Of a stretch of 64,000 nucleotides of DNA, positions 51,856-62,598 are shown one piece after another. The notes beneath the pieces were generated by a model that was given only the letters and a program-made list of their open reading frames with translations, was not told where the DNA came from and did no database searches. The stretch is from positions 1,054,001-1,118,000 of the forward strand of contig NZ_CP053482.1 in NCBI RefSeq assembly GCF_016772315.1. The letters are read 5' to 3'. The first letter of the stretch is position 1, and the number at the start of each line of letters is the position of its first letter. The translations under genes and the position numbers were made by a program. The stretch is from Thiothrix subterranea. Its GTDB lineage: Bacteria; Pseudomonadota; Gammaproteobacteria; Thiotrichales; Thiotrichaceae.

Positions 51856-52650
51856 CTAAAATGCATTGTACTGAATATCTGCACACACTGTGTTAAGCAT
51901 ACTGCCATCATAGGTGTTTTTTAGGGTAACGCTTTTGCTGGCATTGTCTATACCGATGATGACATATTCATGCGTTAAACCTATCATTTTAGCGAATCCC
52001 CCAGCACTCCCAGTTTTGACAACTTTATTAACATATAGTCCTGAGCATCCTTTTGCCACTGCTGCTGCCTTTCGTTGGTTTTGAGCCTGCGTTTCTCTTG
52101 CTTCTCGCACTCTAGATTCTGCTGCCTCGTGAGCTTCATCCACTTTTTTCTTGGCTTCCGCTTGTGCGTGGCGTGTTTTCAAGCTCCAAGGATCGCCAGC
52201 TTGCTCGCTCATGGATTTTTTTCTGGAATCGTAGGTTTTGTTGCAATTTTCGCTTTTCATGCTGACATTGCCATCTTCTACTTCAGCCGTGCCATTCACG
52301 AGCTTACTGGTTACGCTGTATTGCTTTGCTGGGGTGCAGCTTTCAACGTATTCGATGACAGGTGAAGTGTCGTTGCTGCCATTCGACCAAAGATAAGTGT
52401 ACCCCGGTTTGAGTTCCAAGGTTTTGGTTGCCTGTGCATCGGCAGCTTCGTTTGATTTGGTAACAGATTGACCATAAAGGCTCGTTGCCAGAAGGATTAG
52501 CGCTAAACCGCCGAGTGCTGCTCCCGCCTCTTTATCAGACATTTCAGTCGTGCTAGATGATGAGTCACCAGTAATCGTTGCTGCGGAAACGTAAGTATTG
52601 CTGGCAATCAAAGAGATAGCCAAGCAGGTGCTAAGAATTTGCTTTGTCAT
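51856..52650 (-). CDS. Secreted/membrane protein A with shared N-terminal module
   Basis: 264 residues: signal peptide (MTKQILSTCLAISLIASNTY...SAA), a Ser-rich spacer, a hydrophobic segment (GGLALILLATSLYGQ, about 47-61), then a soluble region with a charged helical stretch (HAQAEAKKKVDEAHEAAE, 160-200) and four scattered cysteines. The N-terminal ~65 residues closely match the second protein at 62599-63786, the C-terminal part does not. Function unknown. A heptamer array lies 38 bases upstream of its start. Confidence 0.75.
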   Translation of the reverse strand: MTKQILSTCLAISLIASNTYVSAATITGDSSSSTTEMSDKEAGAALGGLALILLATSLYGQSVTKSNEAADAQATKTLELKPGYTYLWSNGSNDTSPVIEYVESCTPAKQYSVTSKLVNGTAEVEDGNVSMKSENCNKTYDSRKKSMSEQAGDPWSLKTRHAQAEAKKKVDEAHEAAESRVREARETQAQNQRKAAAVAKGCSGLYVNKVVKTGSAGGFAKMIGLTHEYVIIGIDNASKSVTLKNTYDGSMLNTVCADIQYNAF

Positions 52651-52687
52651 AGTTGAAGCCCGTGAGTGTTAAATAGACAATGCGTAT

Positions 52688-52715
52688 GCTATGCGCTATG
52701 CGCTATGCGCTATGC
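52688..52715. repeat. Heptanucleotide tandem repeat, 4 copies of GCTATGC
   Basis: Four perfect head-to-tail GCTATGC units, lying in the leader/promoter region of the minus-strand secreted-protein gene. The minus-strand hexamer TTGACG (52722-52717) abuts the array. The same unit, in the same context, occurs nine times at 63824-63886. Perfect short tandem repeats of this kind change copy number by replication slippage. Confidence 0.95.
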
Positions 52716-52784
52716 GCGTCAACTTTTTTTATGGAAGTCAATTGAATTATGATGAGCGGTTAGTTTGTGGTGCATTCAATTTTC

Positions 52785-52798
52785 TTGATGCACATCAA
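52785..52798. promoter_or_regulatory. FNR/ANR-type box
   Basis: TTGATGCACATCAA fits the FNR consensus TTGAT-N4-ATCAA exactly. It lies between two divergent genes, 135 bases before the secreted-protein start and 98 before clpB. A further imperfect inverted repeat (GTGCATTCAA/TTGATGCAC, 52770-52793) overlaps it. Which gene it controls, if any, is not evident. Confidence 0.5.
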
Positions 52799-52816
52799 AC
52801 TTATCCACAACCCCAC

Positions 52817-52845
52817 CTTGAATTCCCTCACTTCCCACCCAAGAT
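52817..52845 (+). promoter_or_regulatory. Candidate sigma32 (heat-shock) promoter of clpB
   Basis: CTTGAAT (52817-52823), a 14-base spacer, CCCAAGAT (52838-52845). This resembles the sigma32 consensus CTTGAAA / CCCCATNT with acceptable spacing, 50 bases before the clpB start. Heat-shock control is the norm for clpB. Confidence 0.55.
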
Positions 52846-52895
52846 TTGTCCCATCCGACGCATTCGCGTCCAACCCAAATCAATAGGTAGCCCAC

Positions 52896-55508
52896 ATGAG
52901 AATGGACAAACTCACCAGCAAGTTCCAACTCGCCCTGCAAGACGCGCAATCGCTCGCGTTAGGGCGTGATCACCAATTCATCGAACCCGCCCACTTAATG
53001 ATCGCACTGCTCGATCAAGAAGGCGGTTCGACACGCGGTTTGCTCACCAAAGCCGATGTCAATGCCAACCAATTGCGCTCCAAACTCGGCGAAGCCCTCG
53101 ACCGGATGTCATCCGTCTCCGGCGGCGATGCAGGCAGCGTCCACGTATCCAACGACCTCAGCAAACTGCTGAACGTTACCGACAAAATTGCCCAGCAACG
53201 CAAAGACCAATACATTTCCTCCGAACTCTTCATCCTCGCCGGACTGGAAGACAAAGGCACGCTCGGCAATCTTCTGCGTGAATGCGGCGCGACCAAAGGC
53301 GCGGTGGAAAAAGCCATCGAAGGGATGCGTGGCGGTCAAACCGTCAACGACCCCAACGCCGAAGACCAACGCCAAGCCCTCGACAAATACACCATCGACC
53401 TCACCGAACGTGCCGAACAGGGCAAGATCGACCCGATCATCGGGCGTGACGAAGAAATCCGCCGCATGGTGCAAATCCTGCAACGCCGCACCAAAAATAA
53501 CCCGGTGCTGATCGGCGAACCCGGCGTGGGTAAAACCGCACTGGTCGAAGGCTTGGCGCAACGCATCGTCAACGGCGAAGTCTCCGAAGGCATGAAAGGC
53601 AAACGCCTGCTCTCGCTCGACCTTGGCGCATTGCTCGCAGGCACAAAATACCGGGGTGACTTTGAAGAACGCCTCAAAGCCGTGCTCAACGACATCGCCA
53701 AAGCCAACGGCAATATCATCCTGTTCATCGACGAATTACACACGATGGTCGGCGCAGGCAAAGCCGACGGCGCGATGGACGCTGGCAACATGCTCAAGCC
53801 CGCCCTTGCTCGCGGCGAATTGCACTGCCTCGGCGCAACCACGCTCGACGAATACCGCCAATACATCGAAAAAGATGCCGCACTCGAACGCCGCTTCCAG
53901 AAAGTGCTGGTCGATGAACCAACCGTAGAAGACACCATCGCCATCCTGCGCGGCTTGCAGGAAAAATACGAAGTGCATCACGGCGTGGAAATCACCGACC
54001 CCGCGCTGGTCGCAGCCGCCACGCTGTCACACCGTTACATCACCGACCGCCAGTTGCCGGACAAAGCCATCGACTTGATTGACGAAGCCGCATCCCGCAT
54101 CCGCGTCGAAATCGACTCCAAGCCGGAAGTAATCGACAAGCTCGACCGCCGCCTGATCCAGCTCAAGATTGAGCGCGAAGCCTTGAAAAAGGAATCCGAC
54201 GACGCTTCCAAAAAGCGTCTTGCCGACTTGCAGGCTGAAATCGACCGTCTGGAAATCGAATCCGCCGATTTGGAAGAAATCTGGAAAAGCGAAAAAGCCG
54301 ACGTGCAAGGCACTTCCCACATCAAGGAAGCCCTCGACCAAGCGCGGCTCGAATTTGAAACCGCCCGACGTGCAGGCAATTTGCAACGCATGGCGGAACT
54401 GCAATACGGGCGCATCCCCGAACTCGAAAGCCAGTTGGCACAAGCCGACGATGCCGCCGCCCACACCGAATCCAAAGCACCCAAGTTGCTGAAAACCAAG
54501 GTGACGGAAGACGAAATTGCCGACATCGTGTCACGCTGGACAGGCATCCCGGTCAGCAAAATGCTCGAAGGCGAAAAGGACAAGCTACTGAAAATGGAAG
54601 AGGTGCTTGCTAAGCGCGTGATTGGGCAAACCGAAGCGGTGGTCGCGGTTTCCAACGCCATCCGCCGTGCGCGTGCCGGGCTTTCCGACCCTAATCGCCC
54701 CAGCGGTTCGTTCCTGTTCTTGGGGCCGACCGGTGTGGGTAAAACCGAACTCACCAAGGCGTTGGCGACCTTCCTGTTCGACACCGACGACGCGATGGTG
54801 CGGATTGATATGTCCGAATTCATGGAAAAGCATTCCGTCGCCCGCCTGATCGGTGCGCCTCCGGGTTACGTCGGCTATGAAGAAGGTGGCTATTTGACCG
54901 AAGCGGTGCGCCGCCGTCCGTATTCCGTGATCCTGTTGGACGAGGTGGAAAAAGCCCACCCCGACGTATTCAACGTGCTGCTGCAAGTGCTGGATGATGG
55001 GCGTTTGACCGACGGGCAAGGTCGCACCGTGGATTTCCGCAACACTGTGATCATCATGACCTCCAACCTCGGCTCGCACCTGATTCAGGAAATGGCGGGC
55101 GAAGCCAACTACGAGCGCATGAAAGCAGCGGTGATGGAAGTCGTCGGTACGCATTTCCGCCCTGAATTCATCAACCGGATTGACGAAACGGTGGTATTCC
55201 ATCCGCTGGATCAGGCAGAGATTCGCCAGATTGCGGATATTCAGCTTAATAACCTTCGTAAGCGGTTGGCGGCGCGGGATTTGGGGATTCAGATTACCGA
55301 TGCGGCGTTGGATTTGCTGGCAGAAGCGGGATTTGACCCGGTGTACGGGGCGCGTCCGTTGAAGCGGGCGATCCAGCAGCAGGTTGAGAATCCGCTGGCG
55401 CAGCAAATCCTTGGCGGCAAGTTTATGCCGGGGGATACGATTGCGGTGGGGGTGGAAGAGGGCAGGCTGACGTTTATGGCGTTGGTGGAGGCTGACGAAA
55501 CAGTATAA
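52896..55508 (+). CDS. clpB: ATP-dependent disaggregase ClpB
   Basis: 870 residues: N domain ([20 protein letters not shown]), AAA+ D1 with [14 protein letters not shown], coiled-coil middle domain (about 400-525), D2 with [14 protein letters not shown], and the C-terminal [18 protein letters not shown]. It resolves protein aggregates with DnaK. The ATG at 52896 follows AGGTAG and matches the E. coli N-terminus. Its 3' half is nearly duplicated at 60010-61301, and the last few codons (after LVEA) differ between the copies. Confidence 0.97.
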   Translation: MRMDKLTSKFQLALQDAQSLALGRDHQFIEPAHLMIALLDQEGGSTRGLLTKADVNANQLRSKLGEALDRMSSVSGGDAGSVHVSNDLSKLLNVTDKIAQQRKDQYISSELFILAGLEDKGTLGNLLRECGATKGAVEKAIEGMRGGQTVNDPNAEDQRQALDKYTIDLTERAEQGKIDPIIGRDEEIRRMVQILQRRTKNNPVLIGEPGVGKTALVEGLAQRIVNGEVSEGMKGKRLLSLDLGALLAGTKYRGDFEERLKAVLNDIAKANGNIILFIDELHTMVGAGKADGAMDAGNMLKPALARGELHCLGATTLDEYRQYIEKDAALERRFQKVLVDEPTVEDTIAILRGLQEKYEVHHGVEITDPALVAAATLSHRYITDRQLPDKAIDLIDEAASRIRVEIDSKPEVIDKLDRRLIQLKIEREALKKESDDASKKRLADLQAEIDRLEIESADLEEIWKSEKADVQGTSHIKEALDQARLEFETARRAGNLQRMAELQYGRIPELESQLAQADDAAAHTESKAPKLLKTKVTEDEIADIVSRWTGIPVSKMLEGEKDKLLKMEEVLAKRVIGQTEAVVAVSNAIRRARAGLSDPNRPSGSFLFLGPTGVGKTELTKALATFLFDTDDAMVRIDMSEFMEKHSVARLIGAPPGYVGYEEGGYLTEAVRRRPYSVILLDEVEKAHPDVFNVLLQVLDDGRLTDGQGRTVDFRNTVIIMTSNLGSHLIQEMAGEANYERMKAAVMEVVGTHFRPEFINRIDETVVFHPLDQAEIRQIADIQLNNLRKRLAARDLGIQITDAALDLLAEAGFDPVYGARPLKRAIQQQVENPLAQQILGGKFMPGDTIAVGVEEGRLTFMALVEADETV

Positions 55509-55531
55509 ATCTAATTCTTTTGGGAAATAAA

Positions 55532-55557
55532 GATGCCGCCCATTATCGGGCGGTATC
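55532..55557. terminator. Hairpin between clpB and the convergent nat gene
   Basis: GATGCCGCCC (55532-55541) pairs with GGGCGGTATC (55548-55557) with one G-T pair and a 6-base loop. On the minus strand the stem is followed by TTTATTT, as in an intrinsic terminator for the nat operon; on the plus strand it follows clpB by 23 bases without a T-run. Confidence 0.65.
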
Positions 55558-55574
55558 GCATTACGGAGAAAGGT

Positions 55575-56348
55575 TTATATTTCCAACTGAAAGTATTTGG
55601 AAACGATATGTTTCTGTTCATTAGGCTGAATTTCTTTTATATGTACTCCAGTGCTGTCAGTGATTTTGAGTGTGTTGCCTAGCAGCGTTATACGTTCAGC
55701 TTCGCTGTGCTTAATGAGTAATAATTTTTGGACGAAAATTGCTTCTGGGTGCGTTGAATTTAGGTAATTCGCAGGAGAAAAATCTATCCACAAGTGCGGT
55801 GACAAATTAAAGGCGTATTGATTTGTCCATTCGTTATCTATCAATGCCTGCAAAAGATATTCTCCTGAGTTATCTTGTGTAAGCATGAAGTGGTCAAAAT
55901 CCTGATTAATGGGGTCGCTTAATTGTTGCAATGATACTGGCTCACGAATTCCATAACTACCAAATCCTAAATCACAAAGCCAATATTCTCCAGAAAGATT
56001 TATTACTAGAGCCATATGTGTTTTTGGACGTAAAACTGGATAAAACATTGGGCGTGCAGCCACGAATTGATAATGTATGCCTAACGCTTGTAAGGCCATT
56101 GCAAATAATCCATTTAATTCATAGCAATACCCGCCTCTTTTATTTTCAATGATTTTTTTAAAAATATCATCTGGGTTAAGAGATACTATTTTCCCTTGTT
56201 GTACATCTATGTTTTCAAAAGGGATTGTAAATAATTGGCGACGCATTAAGTATTTGATGTAATCTATATTAATTTCGCATCCTTTCTCATGTGGTACAGC
56301 TTCAATTCGCTTTAAATATGCTGATAGGCTAAAAATATTTGATTTCAT
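55575..56348 (-). CDS. Arylamine N-acetyltransferase family protein
   Basis: 257 residues with the NAT catalytic triad: Cys75 in RGGYCYELN, His111 in KTHMALVI and Asp126 in WLCDLGFG. The N-terminal FTIPFENIDV is also typical. NATs move acetyl or acyl groups from CoA to amines or hydrazines; some relatives close amides in natural-product synthesis. Last gene of the minus-strand AT-rich set. Confidence 0.92.
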   Translation of the reverse strand: MKSNIFSLSAYLKRIEAVPHEKGCEINIDYIKYLMRRQLFTIPFENIDVQQGKIVSLNPDDIFKKIIENKRGGYCYELNGLFAMALQALGIHYQFVAARPMFYPVLRPKTHMALVINLSGEYWLCDLGFGSYGIREPVSLQQLSDPINQDFDHFMLTQDNSGEYLLQALIDNEWTNQYAFNLSPHLWIDFSPANYLNSTHPEAIFVQKLLLIKHSEAERITLLGNTLKITDSTGVHIKEIQPNEQKHIVSKYFQLEI

Positions 56349-56414
56349 GATGCTTTTCCTTAAAGTATTACTTTTTAATATACTGAGATCATATATCCAT
56401 CACTGGCTAATATA

Positions 56415-57311
56415 CTATATTTTAGTAGCTAATTGCTTAAAAAGTTGCAATGATTCGATTCTTTTGGAAAATAGCACAATGGATATTCCAATAAGAATTA
56501 TAGTTGCCGCCGCCATTTTTTCTATTGATACAACTTCATTAAAAATGATGGATGATGTTGCTAATCCAGAAATAGGAACAAAAAGCGATAAAGGAGCTAC
56601 ACTAGTTGCGGGATATTTTTTTATTAAGTTATTCCATATCCAATACCCAAATATTGTTGTAATATAAGATTGAAATCCAATGGAAAATATGGCAGTTGAA
56701 TTGAGGCTTTGTGGTAGCATTATAAATGGAAGATCGCCTTTGATAATAAAAGTAATTACAAATAAAGGAATTGTAGCGAAAAATCCAGACCAAATCACAA
56801 AGGAGAGCATATCGTTTGGTTTATACTTCTTCAAAAGCATATTACAGAAGCCCCACGCAAATGCCGCACATAAAACCAAAGCAACACCAATACTTGATAT
56901 ATTGCCATCGGTTAATGAAGTAATAAAAATCAGTCCAGCAAAAGCTATAGCCATTCCCGTATACTGAATTTTTGATATATTCTCTTTGAAAAAGAAAAAG
57001 CTCATTATTATTGTAATAAAAGCTGTAAATTGTAAAAGAAGAGAAGCTATTCCAGCAGAAAGACCACTAACTATACTCAGATTCACAATTCCCCAGAGAC
57101 CAACACCGAATAAAATTCCATATAAAGCAACGATTGGTAATGGAATGATTGGTCTTTTTACAAAGAAAATCAAAGGGAACGCACAAAATAAAAAACGAAA
57201 TGCCGTTAACAAGAATGGGTCTAATGTGTTTAATCCTAGTTTTATGACGGAAAAATTCGCTCCCCATATTACCGCAACTAATAATCCTAGTAAAAAATCA
57301 GATTTTTTCAT
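56415..57311 (-). CDS. EamA/DMT-family exporter
   Basis: 298 residues, ten hydrophobic segments; EamA signature WGANFSVIKLGL near the start and a second repeat (QSYITTIFGYWIWNNLIKKYPA). Likely exports a small metabolite. It sits between the acetyltransferase and the oxygenase genes with short gaps (66 and 17 bases), so the three probably form an operon. Confidence 0.9.
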   Translation of the reverse strand: MKKSDFLLGLLVAVIWGANFSVIKLGLNTLDPFLLTAFRFLFCAFPLIFFVKRPIIPLPIVALYGILFGVGLWGIVNLSIVSGLSAGIASLLLQFTAFITIIMSFFFFKENISKIQYTGMAIAFAGLIFITSLTDGNISSIGVALVLCAAFAWGFCNMLLKKYKPNDMLSFVIWSGFFATIPLFVITFIIKGDLPFIMLPQSLNSTAIFSIGFQSYITTIFGYWIWNNLIKKYPATSVAPLSLFVPISGLATSSIIFNEVVSIEKMAAATIILIGISIVLFSKRIESLQLFKQLATKI

Positions 57312-57328
57312 GATTGCATCCTTTATGT

Positions 57329-58333
57329 TTATGCTTTGCCAAGGTATTTTGGTTTATTCTCGATGAGAATATGTCTATTTATTTGCTTAGTGCCGTAAAG
57401 TCTTAGTAGCCAACGATCCGAACCATCAAATCTTGCTTTGAATGCTCCTCTTGCGTGTAATGTTCTCTGGTTGTGCAATATTAAAATATCTCCGGGTGTA
57501 AGGATGATTTTATTTGAAGTTGCTTTTTTTATTTCATTGAAAAATACATTAAGGCAGAATGTTGCTTCTTTAGTTTGGGCGGTAGCAAATTTACTATCAA
57601 ATCGGTTCAGCATGTATCCATCAGTTGATTTCCCTAAAATGCTTAATGATTCAATGTACTCTTGATTCTCTCCAAAGGAATCTGGCTTTAATATGCGATA
57701 GTTTTGTTTTTTAAGTCCATCAATGATAAATTTCGGCATATTTTCTAATATATCATCTAAAAAAATTAGTTCAGTCGGGACACTTGTATCTGTTTTTAAA
57801 CAATGCAAAGCCAAAAACTGAGGGCGGCCTGAAATATTCACTACGTTTTCACAATCCAATGGTAAATGAGGATTGTCAACGTGCATTCCAAATTCAAATT
57901 CCGATCCATGGGAACTGACTTCATCTTTGGATTGTTCATTTGGAATGACATGCCTAATTATTCTGTCTTTGTTTTCACCAGAATAAGCAACGGGATGAAC
58001 ATTGCACATAGAATACAAGCCAAATAATAAAGCAAGAGGTTGATAGATAAGTCTATCGTTAATATGTCCATTCTTTGTTGGAGTGGTGGGAAGCTCTAGT
58101 GGTAATGGCATTCCCCTGATAATAAATGCCGGAGCATTATAAATATTACTTGCCAATGACTTAATAGTATCAGAATTGTTCTTGCTTAGAGATGACTGAA
58201 GTATTGAACTTCCTATTTCTGAAAAAATTTCATATAAATCATGTTCGTCGGTATTGAATCTTGATGACATCGATTTTAAGTGGTTTGTGATGCTGAGTTT
58301 TTCTTTATGACTAATGTGTATTTCCTGAATCAT
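57329..58333 (-). CDS. TauD/clavaminate-synthase-like Fe(II)/2-oxoglutarate oxygenase
   Basis: 334 residues. The iron-binding triad is visible as HVD (151-153) in EFGMHVDNPHLP and the distal His (about 293) in LHNQRTLHARGAF, with the 2-oxoglutarate Arg in DRWLLRLYG. This layout matches arginine or asparagine beta-hydroxylases of the VioC/AsnO type, so an amino-acid-derived substrate is plausible. First gene of the minus-strand operon. Confidence 0.85.
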   Translation of the reverse strand: MIQEIHISHKEKLSITNHLKSMSSRFNTDEHDLYEIFSEIGSSILQSSLSKNNSDTIKSLASNIYNAPAFIIRGMPLPLELPTTPTKNGHINDRLIYQPLALLFGLYSMCNVHPVAYSGENKDRIIRHVIPNEQSKDEVSSHGSEFEFGMHVDNPHLPLDCENVVNISGRPQFLALHCLKTDTSVPTELIFLDDILENMPKFIIDGLKKQNYRILKPDSFGENQEYIESLSILGKSTDGYMLNRFDSKFATAQTKEATFCLNVFFNEIKKATSNKIILTPGDILILHNQRTLHARGAFKARFDGSDRWLLRLYGTKQINRHILIENKPKYLGKA

Positions 58334-58522
58334 TAATATTTTTCATCCATGTTTGATTGGTGTAAATTAAAAGATCAACGAGTATGAGAGGACAACTAAA
58401 TCAAGACTCTTAATAACTGCGCTTCTTGCGCTTTTGCATGACTCAACCATGAGTGCTATGCAGGTAATAATTTATCAGTTGTTAATTTATCAATACAGTG
58501 ACAGAAAATATTTAACTTACAG

Positions 58523-58551
58523 GTACAGTTTGCTAAAATTGTAATCTGTAC
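58523..58551. promoter_or_regulatory. Candidate operator of the MocR-type regulator
   Basis: GTACAG (58523-58528) and CTGTAC (58546-58551) form an inverted repeat. Outer copies ATACAG (58493-58498) and CTGTAT (58571-58576) extend the symmetry. TAAAAT lies between. MocR regulators bind paired short boxes between themselves and a divergent target, here the oxygenase operon. Confidence 0.5.
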
Positions 58552-58581
58552 TGCCATTTATAACTTAAAACTGTATTGCAC

Positions 58582-59991
58582 ATGACGCTCTATCAAGATA
58601 TTGCTAATAAAATCAATGACCATATCAATAATGGTATGTTTTTGCCTGGTTCGCGCTTGCCGGGTGTGCGCTGTCTTAGTCAGCAGTTTGGAGTTAGCGT
58701 TTCGACAATTGTGCAAGCCCAGCAACAACTGGAGAGCCGTGGTCTGCTTGAGGCTCGACCACGTTCAGGTTACTACGTTTGCACGAATCCGTGGCTGAAG
58801 CTGGAATTACCGCTACCTTCAAAGCCGGAATTGAAACCTGCTTTTGTCAGTGGCCAAGAATTGGTGTTACAACTTACTCATCTTGCTAACAAGTCAGATT
58901 TCGTGCGTTTAGGTGCGGCAGTGCCGGATATTTCCTTCATGCCGATACGTGCATTGCAAGGCAGTCTTAGCAAAATTGTTCGTCGTTATGAACAATTGAA
59001 TGCCAATTATGCTTTCCCAACAGGGATACCGGAGTTAAGGGGGCAGATAGCCCGTCGTATGTATCTTACGGGAGCTACTGTTGAGCCAGATGAGGTGCTT
59101 ATCACTAATGGTTGCCAAGAATCATTAATGTTGGCACTTCAAACTGTGGCTAAATCGGGAGACATTATTGCCATCGAATCGCCAACCTTTTACGGTATAT
59201 TACAAGTAATTGAGGCTATGGGGATGAAAGCGTTGGAAATCCCTACTGATCCACAAGAAGGTCTTAGTCTCGCAGCTCTTGAATTGGCATTGGAGCAATG
59301 GCCTGTGAAGGCTTGTGTGCTAACACCTAATTTCAGCAATCCGCTAGGTAGTTTAATGCCTGACAATAAGAAACAGCAATTGATAGCACTAGCTCATCGT
59401 CATGGATTATTATTGATTGAGGATGATATTTATGGTGATCTTGGGTTTAGTGGTAAACGCCCATGTAGTTTATTCAGTTTTTCTGAAAGAAATGATGGCA
59501 ATGTAATTTATTGTTCTTCATTTTCGAAAACCATCTCTCAAGGTTTGCGGGTAGGATGGATGGTATTGCCACATCGTTATTTTAAAAAAGCTGAATATTT
59601 GAAATATGTAAACAATCTTGCTACGCCAAGTATTCCTCAATTAATGGTTGTGGATTTCTTAACGCAAAATGGATATGATCGCCATTTGAGACAAGTGCAA
59701 ATACGATATTCAAGACAAATTAGTCTATTCACCCATGCCATCAGTAAATATTTTCCGGCTGGGACACGAGTATCGCAACCTCAAGGAGGATTCGTTCTTT
59801 GGGTGGAGCTATCAGAGGATATTGATACTTTGCAACTTAGTCATCATATGTTGAAGCATAATATAAGTATTGCCCCCGGACAAATATTTTCCGCAACACA
59901 AAAGTATCGTAATTGTATTCGCTTGAACTGTGCTAAATCGTGGTCAGCAGAATTGGAAAAATCATTAATTTTGTTGGGAAAGGCAATCTGA
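58582..59991 (+). CDS. MocR-type regulator: GntR DNA-binding domain fused to an aminotransferase fold
   Basis: About 469 residues from the ATG at 58582. Residues 1-70 are a GntR winged helix ([20 protein letters not shown]...ARPRSGYYV). The rest is a fold-type-I PLP domain with [26 protein letters not shown] and the cofactor lysine in [16 protein letters not shown]. Such proteins sense PLP or amino acids and control divergent genes. A start at TTG 58576 is also possible. Confidence 0.9.
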   Translation: MTLYQDIANKINDHINNGMFLPGSRLPGVRCLSQQFGVSVSTIVQAQQQLESRGLLEARPRSGYYVCTNPWLKLELPLPSKPELKPAFVSGQELVLQLTHLANKSDFVRLGAAVPDISFMPIRALQGSLSKIVRRYEQLNANYAFPTGIPELRGQIARRMYLTGATVEPDEVLITNGCQESLMLALQTVAKSGDIIAIESPTFYGILQVIEAMGMKALEIPTDPQEGLSLAALELALEQWPVKACVLTPNFSNPLGSLMPDNKKQQLIALAHRHGLLLIEDDIYGDLGFSGKRPCSLFSFSERNDGNVIYCSSFSKTISQGLRVGWMVLPHRYFKKAEYLKYVNNLATPSIPQLMVVDFLTQNGYDRHLRQVQIRYSRQISLFTHAISKYFPAGTRVSQPQGGFVLWVELSEDIDTLQLSHHMLKHNISIAPGQIFSATQKYRNCIRLNCAKSWSAELEKSLILLGKAI

Positions 59992-60009
59992 ATTATTTTC
60001 CAATGCATA

Positions 60010-61310
<1,301 letters not shown>

Positions 61311-61331
61311 ATTCCATTTATCCAACAAAAA

Positions 61332-61354
61332 GAACGCCGCATTAAGCGGCGTTC
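61332..61354 (+). terminator. Intrinsic terminator after the clpB fragment
   Basis: GAACGCCGC (61332-61340), loop ATTAA, GCGGCGTTC (61346-61354), then CATTATTTTG. It lies 21 bases past the stop and is the best clpB-type terminator of the two copies, which suggests the downstream half keeps the ancestral end. Confidence 0.85.
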
Positions 61355-61391
61355 CATTATTTTGCTTGTCTTTAAGCTATATTTTCTGAGT

Positions 61392-61592
61392 TTAGTTAGT
61401 CATTGTTTTGTGAATTATTTTTGCCTTTGCTTTGACCCGTTTGGGGGCTTTAGCTTTAAGTTTGGCAAGTTTTGCTCTTGTTTTGGCTTGAGTTTTAATT
61501 CTCGCTTTAAGTTCTGCTAACTTTGCTTTTGTCTTGCGAATTTCTGCTGCTTTGCTGTCCGCTGAATAGTAGACATTATTCCAAAATCTCAA
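61392..61592 (-). pseudogene. Lys/Ala-rich open frame cut by the IS
   Basis: Reading from the IS boundary (61571) to a stop at 61392 gives a strongly biased Lys/Ala peptide with heptad-like spacing (KAKLAELKARIKTQAKTRAK). The first residues in the 66-codon frame come from the IS end, so the original start is lost. It is one base out of frame with the interrupted secreted-protein gene on the other side of the IS. It may be a displaced C-terminal tail or a separate small basic protein. Confidence 0.4.
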
Positions 61593-61613
61593 CTTATTGA
61601 TGGTTAAATGAAT

Positions 61614-62138
61614 TTAGTAGTTTTTGATTCGCATGGCAGTGCGTAAATTGTGCAAACCACAAGCGATTTCCATCACTAAATCATCAAAATCTTCCACGTA
61701 GTTGCGGAAAATATCTTTGACGCACCGACACCGTTTGATACCGCTGTTCACATGTTCAATGACCACCCGAATGCTAGAAATGGCACGATTATGCGCTTTA
61801 TCCTTATCACTCAAGGGTTTACCTCGTGGCTTTTTCTTGGGTTGGTGGACAACTGCCCCGTCACCCGAATTATGCCCCAGATAGCCCAAATCCCGGTAAA
61901 TCTCATACCCTTCTGGCACTTTCACGCCTTCCTCATCCGCGATACGTTTGTCATGGTCTTTGCCGCGTCGTGTTTCTCCCAAGTATTTGATTTCACGATC
62001 TTCTAAGCCTGCTATTATGTTATTCTTCACCGAATGGAATTTTTTTTCCACTGTAGTATTCCTCCTGAACCCCAAAGTCAGTCGGACGTTGGATACGGCG
62101 TTCTGTCGCATCCAAGCCCAGCGCTTGCGGCATTTCAT
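61614..62138 (-). CDS. IS5-family transposase, frame B (C-terminal part)
   Basis: It supplies the remaining catalytic residues: Asp in YRDLGYLGHNSG and Glu in VIEHVNSGIKR, followed by FDDLVMEIACGLHNLR. The meaningful part begins at the A8 tract (VEKKFHSVKNN). Together with frame A it would make a protein of about 300 residues. Confidence 0.85.
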   Translation of the reverse strand: MKCRKRWAWMRQNAVSNVRLTLGFRRNTTVEKKFHSVKNNIIAGLEDREIKYLGETRRGKDHDKRIADEEGVKVPEGYEIYRDLGYLGHNSGDGAVVHQPKKKPRGKPLSDKDKAHNRAISSIRVVIEHVNSGIKRCRCVKDIFRNYVEDFDDLVMEIACGLHNLRTAMRIKNY

Positions 62139-62520
62139 GCGAAAGGCGTTCCAATACCTCTTCGGGGAGTCTGGCCGGGGAATGTCCCATGCTTTTTAAG
62201 CTCGACTGCAAAACGGGACACAGGCGATGTATCCACCGATTGGCTAACCCTTGGGACATATTGAAGGAGTAGCCCAACACTTCTTGCAGTGGGTAAGTCT
62301 TCAAATAATACAGAATAAAGAACAACTTATCTTCGATCGTTGTCAGGTTGCCGGGGCGACCTCGCTTCGTTTCACTCTCATGACCATCAACAATCAACTG
62401 CGCCGTGTATGCCCGTTGAAAATGGGGCAACAGTTTGGTGAATTCACCCAGATCTATGCCTGTCATGGCGCGGAAGGTTTTGCTCTTGCCTTTGAGCGCA
62501 TGGTAGCTGTACTCTGTCAT
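62020..62520 (-). CDS. IS5-family transposase, frame A
   Basis: About 166 residues from the ATG at 62520: N-terminal helix-turn-helix region (LQEVLGYSFNMSQGLANRW) and the first catalytic Asp in LGLDATERRIQRP. The frame runs out after an A8 tract (minus strand, 62047-62040), where a +1 shift, or loss of one A by polymerase slippage, would enter frame B. It overlaps frame B by about 119 bases. Confidence 0.85.
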   Translation of the reverse strand: MTEYSYHALKGKSKTFRAMTGIDLGEFTKLLPHFQRAYTAQLIVDGHESETKRGRPGNLTTIEDKLFFILYYLKTYPLQEVLGYSFNMSQGLANRWIHRLCPVLQSSLKSMGHSPARLPEEVLERLSHEMPQALGLDATERRIQRPTDFGVQEEYYSGKKIPFGEE

Positions 62521-62598
62521 GGGTGTTCCGTTCCCTTGGTGAAAATGATGATCATAGGTTGTAGCGCATTCCCGTTGATTTTTCACATGATTTGTTGA

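Noticed and set aside
61392-61592. Treating the Lys/Ala-rich frame as an intact 66-residue gene
   Set aside because: Its first seven or so codons are the IS terminal repeat, so the start is an accident of insertion.
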